In this document: one piece after another, positions 60,429-64,000 of the stretch | Layout: every line of letters starts with the position of its first letter | How positions within the stretch are numbered: the first letter of the stretch is position 1 | Assembly (NCBI RefSeq): GCF_001557875.1 | Contig: NZ_LNRF01000001.1 | Location: forward strand, 248,001-312,000 | Length of the DNA: 64,000 bases | Reading direction: 5' to 3' | Source: Vibrio splendidus | GTDB taxonomy: Bacteria > Pseudomonadota > Gammaproteobacteria > Enterobacterales > Vibrionaceae | Notes under the pieces: generated by a model | What the model saw: only the letters and a program-made list of their open reading frames with translations | Database searches by the model: none | Told to the model about the DNA's origin: nothing | Made by a program: the position numbers and the translations under genes

Positions 60429-61922
60429 ATGATAGAAAACAGTTTTGCAATAACGACGACGTTCATTGCGTATCTAATTATGATGCTAGCGATCGGTGTT
60501 ATTGCTTACAAACGTACATCTAACTCAACTGACTACTTCCTAGGTGGTCGTTCGTTAGGCCCATGGCCTGCTGCACTTTCTGCTGGTGCATCAGACATGA
60601 GTGGTTGGCTGTTACTTGGCCTGCCTGGTTACGCTTACGCTGCTGGCTTTGAGGCATTCTGGCTTGCTGGTGGCCTACTTGTGGGTACTTGGGCAAACTG
60701 GTTAATCAGTGCTAAACGCCTACGTACTTACAGTATTACTACAGAGTCACTGACGCTGCCTGAGTTCCTATCTCGTCGCTTCAACGATAACTCTAAGCTG
60801 ATCCAAACAATTTCTGCTTTCTTTATCCTTTTATTCTTCCTTTTCTACACAAGCTCAGGCTTGGTAGCAGGTGGTAAATTGTTTGAAACGGTATTTGGCC
60901 TAGATTACACAACGGCGGTAATTATCGGTACCGTATGTGTGGTTTCGTACACCCTGTTTGGTGGTTTCCTAGCGGTATCTTGGACTGACTTAGTTCAAGG
61001 CTTGCTAATGTCTGCTGCGCTATTGATTGTACCAATCGCAGCAATGAACGGCGGCCTTGGTCAGCTATCTAGCGACCTACATAACATCAACCCAGAGCTT
61101 CTAACGCTATGGAATGATGCGAAAGGTGAGCCTCTTTCTGCTATCGCGATCATCTCGCTAGCGGCATGGGGTCTAGGTTACTTCGGTCAGCCGCACATCC
61201 TTGCTCGTTTCAAAGCAACACGTACTAATAAAGACCTAACAACAGCGCGTCGTATCGCGGTGGTATGGACTGCACTGTCTATGATTGGTGCAATGCTGGT
61301 GGGTCTTGTTGGTCTAATCTACGTGACGAACTCAGGTGCACCTAAGTTAGACGATGGCGAGAAGATCTTCATGCTTCTTGTGAACGCGATGTTCCACCCA
61401 GTTATCGCAGGTATCCTACTTGCTGCAATCCTAGCGGCAATCATGAGTACTGCAGATTCACAACTTCTTGTTTCTTCATCTGCAATGGCAGAAGATTTGT
61501 ACAAGCAAGTGCTTAAGAAAGATGCGACGTCTGAAGAGATCGTTCGTGTCGGCCGCTTCGCGGTAATCCTAATCTCTCTCATTGCACTTGTGCTAGCGAT
61601 GACGCCAGACAGTTCAGTACTTGGCCTTGTGTCTTACGCATGGGCTGGTTTTGGTGCTGCGTTTGGCCCAGCTATCGTATTGAGCCTTTACTGGTCTCGT
61701 ATGAACCGTAACGGCGCTCTAGCGGGTATCGTAGTTGGTGGTGTTACGATTGTACTTTGGAAACAGTTCACAGGCGGTTGGTTCGATGTGTACGAAATCG
61801 TACCGGGAATCATCCTATCAACGATTTCTATCGTTGTGGTTAGCTTGATTACTGGCGAGCCAGAAGATGAAGTTAAGAAGCAACATGCTGAGTTCGAGAA
61901 GAACCTAGTTGAGCTAGACTAA
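60429..61922 (+). CDS. putP: Sodium/proline symporter PutP
   Basis: 497 residues from the ATG at 60429 (MIENSFAITTTFIAYLI), which has AGGA at suitable spacing; an upstream in-frame ATG lies inside the leader hairpin. About 13 membrane spans with SSS-family signatures YFLGGRSLGPWPAALSAGASDMSG (shown in part) and GYFGQPHILARF. Imports proline with sodium for PutA. The C-terminal tail is charged. Its stop codon is directly followed by a parS2 site. Confidence 0.96.
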   Translation: MIENSFAITTTFIAYLIMMLAIGVIAYKRTSNSTDYFLGGRSLGPWPAALSAGASDMSGWLLLGLPGYAYAAGFEAFWLAGGLLVGTWANWLISAKRLRTYSITTESLTLPEFLSRRFNDNSKLIQTISAFFILLFFLFYTSSGLVAGGKLFETVFGLDYTTAVIIGTVCVVSYTLFGGFLAVSWTDLVQGLLMSAALLIVPIAAMNGGLGQLSSDLHNINPELLTLWNDAKGEPLSAIAIISLAAWGLGYFGQPHILARFKATRTNKDLTTARRIAVVWTALSMIGAMLVGLVGLIYVTNSGAPKLDDGEKIFMLLVNAMFHPVIAGILLAAILAAIMSTADSQLLVSSSAMAEDLYKQVLKKDATSEEIVRVGRFAVILISLIALVLAMTPDSSVLGLVSYAWAGFGAAFGPAIVLSLYWSRMNRNGALAGIVVGGVTIVLWKQFTGGWFDVYEIVPGIILSTISIVVVSLITGEPEDEVKKQHAEFEKNLVELD

Positions 61923-61935
61923 TTTACATTGTAAA
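61923..61935. other. parS2 site after putP
   Basis: TTTACATTGTAAA, perfect match, starting one base after the putP stop codon. Confidence 0.7.
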
Positions 61936-61985
61936 GCAGATGTGAATTAGCTAAGAACATTGGCAACAACCAATTGATAAAAACA

Positions 61986-62015
61986 ATAGAGTCACTTCGG
62001 TGGCTCTATTTTTTT
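61986..62015 (+). terminator. Terminator of putP
   Basis: ATAGAGTCAC / GTGGCTCTAT stem (one G-T pair) with a TTCG loop and seven T. Confidence 0.9.
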
Positions 62016-62527
62016 GACCATTCCCTAATGCTTTCGACCTCGTGCTGGTCTATCTTCAATGACTCCAAACTCTTTTGATGGGCACTTGGCTCCATCATCT
62101 CAAACAGCCTGTATCAGTTGTACATGTATTTTTCATTGCCCCCGCAATTCTCCATGACGTGACCCTAGCGTTCTTTATCAATATTGGTGTTTATTGCTTC
62201 GTGCTCGATCAATCTGTTTTTTGTGATCATTAAAAGCCGAGTTTTCTTTATCCGGGTGCGACTTTTGTCTTATTTCAAATTCGGGTGAATACGGGTGAAG
62301 TACTGCCGTTATCGGGTTTTACAATGTAAATCGAAACCGAATGATTAAAGGGGGGATATATAGAAGAAGAAGGATCTTGATGACGCTTGATATCAAAAAA
62401 CAAAGGGAAAATTGGCTGTTTTTTGAACTTAGCGCTCACTTTTGTCATTAGCTCGGTGAATTGTTGAACTGAATTGGACATGATGTGTCAATTGTCAGTA
62501 ACCACTAAAGACCTATAGGACAAAGGT
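62016..62527. other. Intergenic region with parS2
   Basis: 512 bp. Two small open frames (62078-62233 plus, 62275-62481 minus) lack ribosome sites and recognisable products. A parS2 site lies at 62318. Nothing else is supported. Confidence 0.5.
62318..62330. other. parS2 site
   Basis: TTTACAATGTAAA, perfect match, the rightmost in the window, about 29 kb from oriII. Confidence 0.7.
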
Positions 62528-62752
62528 ATGCCTGATCTCTATTGCAAAGGATGTAAAAAAACAACACTACATAAGTCTATAATGAAACGTTGTGAATCAG
62601 AGCCCGAGACAGCCTCTGGACGTATGATGCAATGGACGTCAAAGCTATTTAGTGGAAACCTGTATTACGATATGGAAACTCAGCACTTTTGTCGAACGTG
62701 TAACTGCCGTTGCGAAACAGGAAGTACTGTCCCCCAAGTTGGTTTAGCATAG
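62528..62752 (+). CDS. Small zinc-ribbon-like protein
   Basis: A 74-residue protein. N-terminal YCKGCKKTTLH and C-terminal HFCRTCNCRC form two CxxC knuckles separated by about 45 residues, so a zinc-ribbon fold is likely. AGGACAAAGG precedes the ATG and a terminator follows. I do not recognise a named family. Cytoplasmic, nucleic-acid or protein binding are both possible. Confidence 0.65.
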   Translation: MPDLYCKGCKKTTLHKSIMKRCESEPETASGRMMQWTSKLFSGNLYYDMETQHFCRTCNCRCETGSTVPQVGLA

Positions 62753-62783
62753 CTTATAGTAAGCGCTCACTAACTTAGAGAGA

Positions 62784-62808
62784 AAACCTCCGTTTTAGGA
62801 GGTTTTTG
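62784..62808. terminator. Terminator after the zinc-ribbon gene
   Basis: AAACCTCC / GGAGGTTT stem, six-base loop, followed by five T; the reverse strand also has a T run. Confidence 0.85.
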
Positions 62809-62813
62809 TGTTT

Positions 62814-62984
62814 CTATGCGGCTTTGAGCGCTGGCTCAACGTCAATGGCGTCGCCATCAATCCTCACTTCCCATCCATAGTTTGAGTATTCACTTGCAAG
62901 TGCTTGAGCAACATCTTTTGATACCGTTACGTGTGTCCATGAACCAATACCGTAAGGCTTGTATGCGAGTTCTTGTGTTTTCAT
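62814..62984 (-). CDS. Small conserved-looking protein (56 residues)
   Basis: An open frame of 56 codons, MKTQELAYKPYGIGSWTHVT at the start and DAIDVEPALKAA at the end, with a GGAT-type ribosome site 11 bases upstream. Its codons look like those of neighbouring genes and its stop lies just past the convergent terminator. It is soluble, with no motif I recognise. Coordinates rest on my own reading of the reverse strand. Confidence 0.55.
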   Translation of the reverse strand: MKTQELAYKPYGIGSWTHVTVSKDVAQALASEYSNYGWEVRIDGDAIDVEPALKAA

Positions 62985-63264
62985 AATTAGAGTTATCCTT
63001 TCTCTTTGATAATTCTATTATTCACTTTGACCTATGTCCTTTCTTTCGTTTCTGGCTCAACTTGTTTGTTAATCGGGTCATTTCTCTAATAATTTGTTAA
63101 TAATTAGAGCTTGATTTATAAGGGTTGCTATCGTTGTTTGTTGATTTATATTTAGCGTGAATACGAATGGTACGTTTAGTTTTCTAAATGTGTGAGCGAG
63201 GTTTTCTTCGATTGCTCTTGGTATGGAATATACTGAGCGGAACTTAGAATGTTTAAGGAATGTT

Positions 63265-63753
63265 ATGTCTCAGCATCAACTCGATCGTATCGATAAAGAG
63301 ATACTAAGAATTCTGCATATGAAAGGGCGTTTGCCTGTCGTTGAGTTGGCAAAGCAGGTCAACTTAACGACTTCACCTTGCTCTGATAGATTGAAGCGAT
63401 TGGAGAAAGAGGGCTACATAACAGGCTATCATGCCGAGCTCTGTTCTGAAAAGCTGGGGCTCGATGTCCAAGTCTTTATCCATATTCGTCTCGATCAGAC
63501 TAGCTTTTCGATTTTCGACAAATTTGCCCAAGCGGTTGAACTGATGCCTGAGGTGGAAGAGTGCTACTCACTGTCGGGTGACTTTGACACTATGATTAAG
63601 GTTCGAGTGAAAGACATGAAGGCGTATCAAGCGTTTATGGCCACTAAGCTGGGTACTTTACCTGGTGTGATTCAAACACGCAGTGAAGTCGTGATTGAAG
63701 AGCATAAAAAGGGTTTCGGTGTGAATCCTGAGTTGTTGGCAACTCTAAAATAG
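63265..63753 (+). CDS. Lrp/AsnC-family transcriptional regulator
   Basis: 162 residues from the ATG at 63265 (MSQHQLDRIDKEILRILHMKG), which has AAGGA six bases upstream; the frame stays open further upstream without such a site. N-terminal HTH with PVVELAKQVNLTTSPCSDRLKRLEKEGYI (shown in part: VELAKQVNLTTSPCSDRL) and C-terminal RAM ligand domain (EECYSLSGDFDTMIKVRV). These bind amino acids and control nearby or global amino acid genes. It lies 1.3 kb from putP but on its own transcript; a link to proline is possible, not shown. Confidence 0.92.
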   Translation: MSQHQLDRIDKEILRILHMKGRLPVVELAKQVNLTTSPCSDRLKRLEKEGYITGYHAELCSEKLGLDVQVFIHIRLDQTSFSIFDKFAQAVELMPEVEECYSLSGDFDTMIKVRVKDMKAYQAFMATKLGTLPGVIQTRSEVVIEEHKKGFGVNPELLATLK

Positions 63754-63790
63754 TGGTCTGCTTTCGCCTTACCAAAGTTATTTAGATATA

Positions 63791-63822
63791 AAAAATGGAA
63801 GCCACAATAAGCTTCCATTTTT
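63791..63822. terminator. Bidirectional terminator
   Basis: TGGAAGC / GCTTCCA stem with an eight-base loop, A run on the left and T run on the right, between the Lrp gene and the convergent partial gene. Confidence 0.9.
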
Positions 63823-63864
63823 GTTGAATGTTAGTGAAAGAGCAACCCGATAGACTTGTCCGGT

Positions 63865-64000
63865 TTACAACGTAATTGCCGCCGAAATTAAGCCAATCAC
63901 ACCACCGAATACCCCACCCCAAACGACCAGCCAGCCAAGGTGTTTCTTGATCATTGTTTGAACCATCTCTTTAACGAGTTTAGGTGTCAGCTCATTCAAG
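63865..64000 (-). CDS. C-terminal end of a DUF445-like membrane protein (partial)
   Basis: The minus strand reads in frame to a TAA at 63865-63867. The last residues include MIKKHLGWLVVWGGVFGGVI and LISAAITL, a membrane hairpin-like tail preceded by LTPKLVKEMVQT. The WGxxxGGxIG tail is typical of DUF445-family membrane proteins, which end this way. The start lies beyond the right edge. Family assignment is tentative; function unknown. Confidence 0.6.
   Translation of the reverse strand, partial: LNELTPKLVKEMVQTMIKKHLGWLVVWGGVFGGVIGLISAAITL

Noticed and set aside
62078..62233. 51-codon hydrophobic plus-strand frame
   Set aside because: No ribosome site and no family resemblance. It could be a decayed gene, but the sequence alone does not support calling it.
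62275..62481. 68-codon minus-strand open frame after putP
   Set aside because: No usable ribosome site, low-complexity sequence, and it spans the parS2 site at 62318; no recognisable protein pattern.
63864..63876. TTTACAACGTAAT as an eighth parS2 site
   Set aside because: Two mismatches to the 13-bp consensus, and it is the stop-codon region of the last gene.
1..64000. rRNA, tRNA, prophage and insertion sequences
   Set aside because: No cloverleaf, rRNA segment, transposase or phage structural gene was seen in the window.

Overview
This window is the origin region of the second chromosome of a Vibrio. The evidence is the arrangement of an rctB-type replication initiator (30250-32229, minus), a 1.26 kb non-coding origin full of Dam-site iterons with one DnaA box (32230-33488), and parA2-parB2 reading away from it (33489-35686). 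Seven perfect copies of the chromosome-II centromere motif TTTACANTGTAAA lie between 25.6 and 62.4 kb. The gene set (FapA-type DUF342, LapBCDG, TmcA, YebC, homogentisate pathway) fits Vibrio, perhaps the Splendidus clade. The species is not provable from the sequence alone.

Layout. 1-6.8 kb holds housekeeping and regulatory genes: two LysR genes, an EamA transporter, a GarR-like dehydrogenase and YebC. 7.0-16.1 kb is an aromatic amino acid unit. PhhA/PhhB convert Phe to Tyr, HppD-HmgA-FahA-MaiA take 4-hydroxyphenylpyruvate to fumarate and acetoacetate, and an acetoacetyl-CoA synthetase next to phhA can activate the acetoacetate. TyrR-like boxes sit in both promoters. A carbamate kinase gene stands alone inside this stretch. 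16.4-22.7 kb is a six-gene ABC transporter/phosphatase operon with a divergent GntR/UTRA regulator and a striking three-repeat plus inverted-repeat operator. 22.8-26.1 kb has a hybrid sensor kinase beside a periplasmic binding protein. 27.0-29.9 kb has a Fur-box-controlled pair of Opp-type ATPases with no permeases.

29.8-38.3 kb is the replication and partition core, with tmcA carrying a parS2 site inside its last codons. 38.3-50.5 kb holds a FapA-domain protein, a LapB-LapD-LapG-LapC module (type I secretion and c-di-GMP-controlled periplasmic proteolysis of a biofilm adhesin), a DctB-like kinase with a degenerate DctD-like regulator, and pdxH. 50.6-54.9 kb has a PAS-LuxR regulator and two paralogous coiled-coil/PEGA proteins. 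55.2-61.9 kb is the proline utilisation locus (AraC regulator, putA, a detached PutA C-terminal-like protein, putP). The window ends with small ORFs, an Lrp/AsnC regulator and a partial DUF445-like gene.

The most interesting signal is that oriII-type iterons occur outside the origin. A compact cluster at 55.2-55.33 kb contains inverted iterons around TTCCGG plus a block shared with the 39-mer. A smaller inverted iteron pair lies in the 3' flank of rctB. Both are candidate RctB-binding (titration or handcuffing) loci. Product names rest on recognising protein families by eye; no database search was run.
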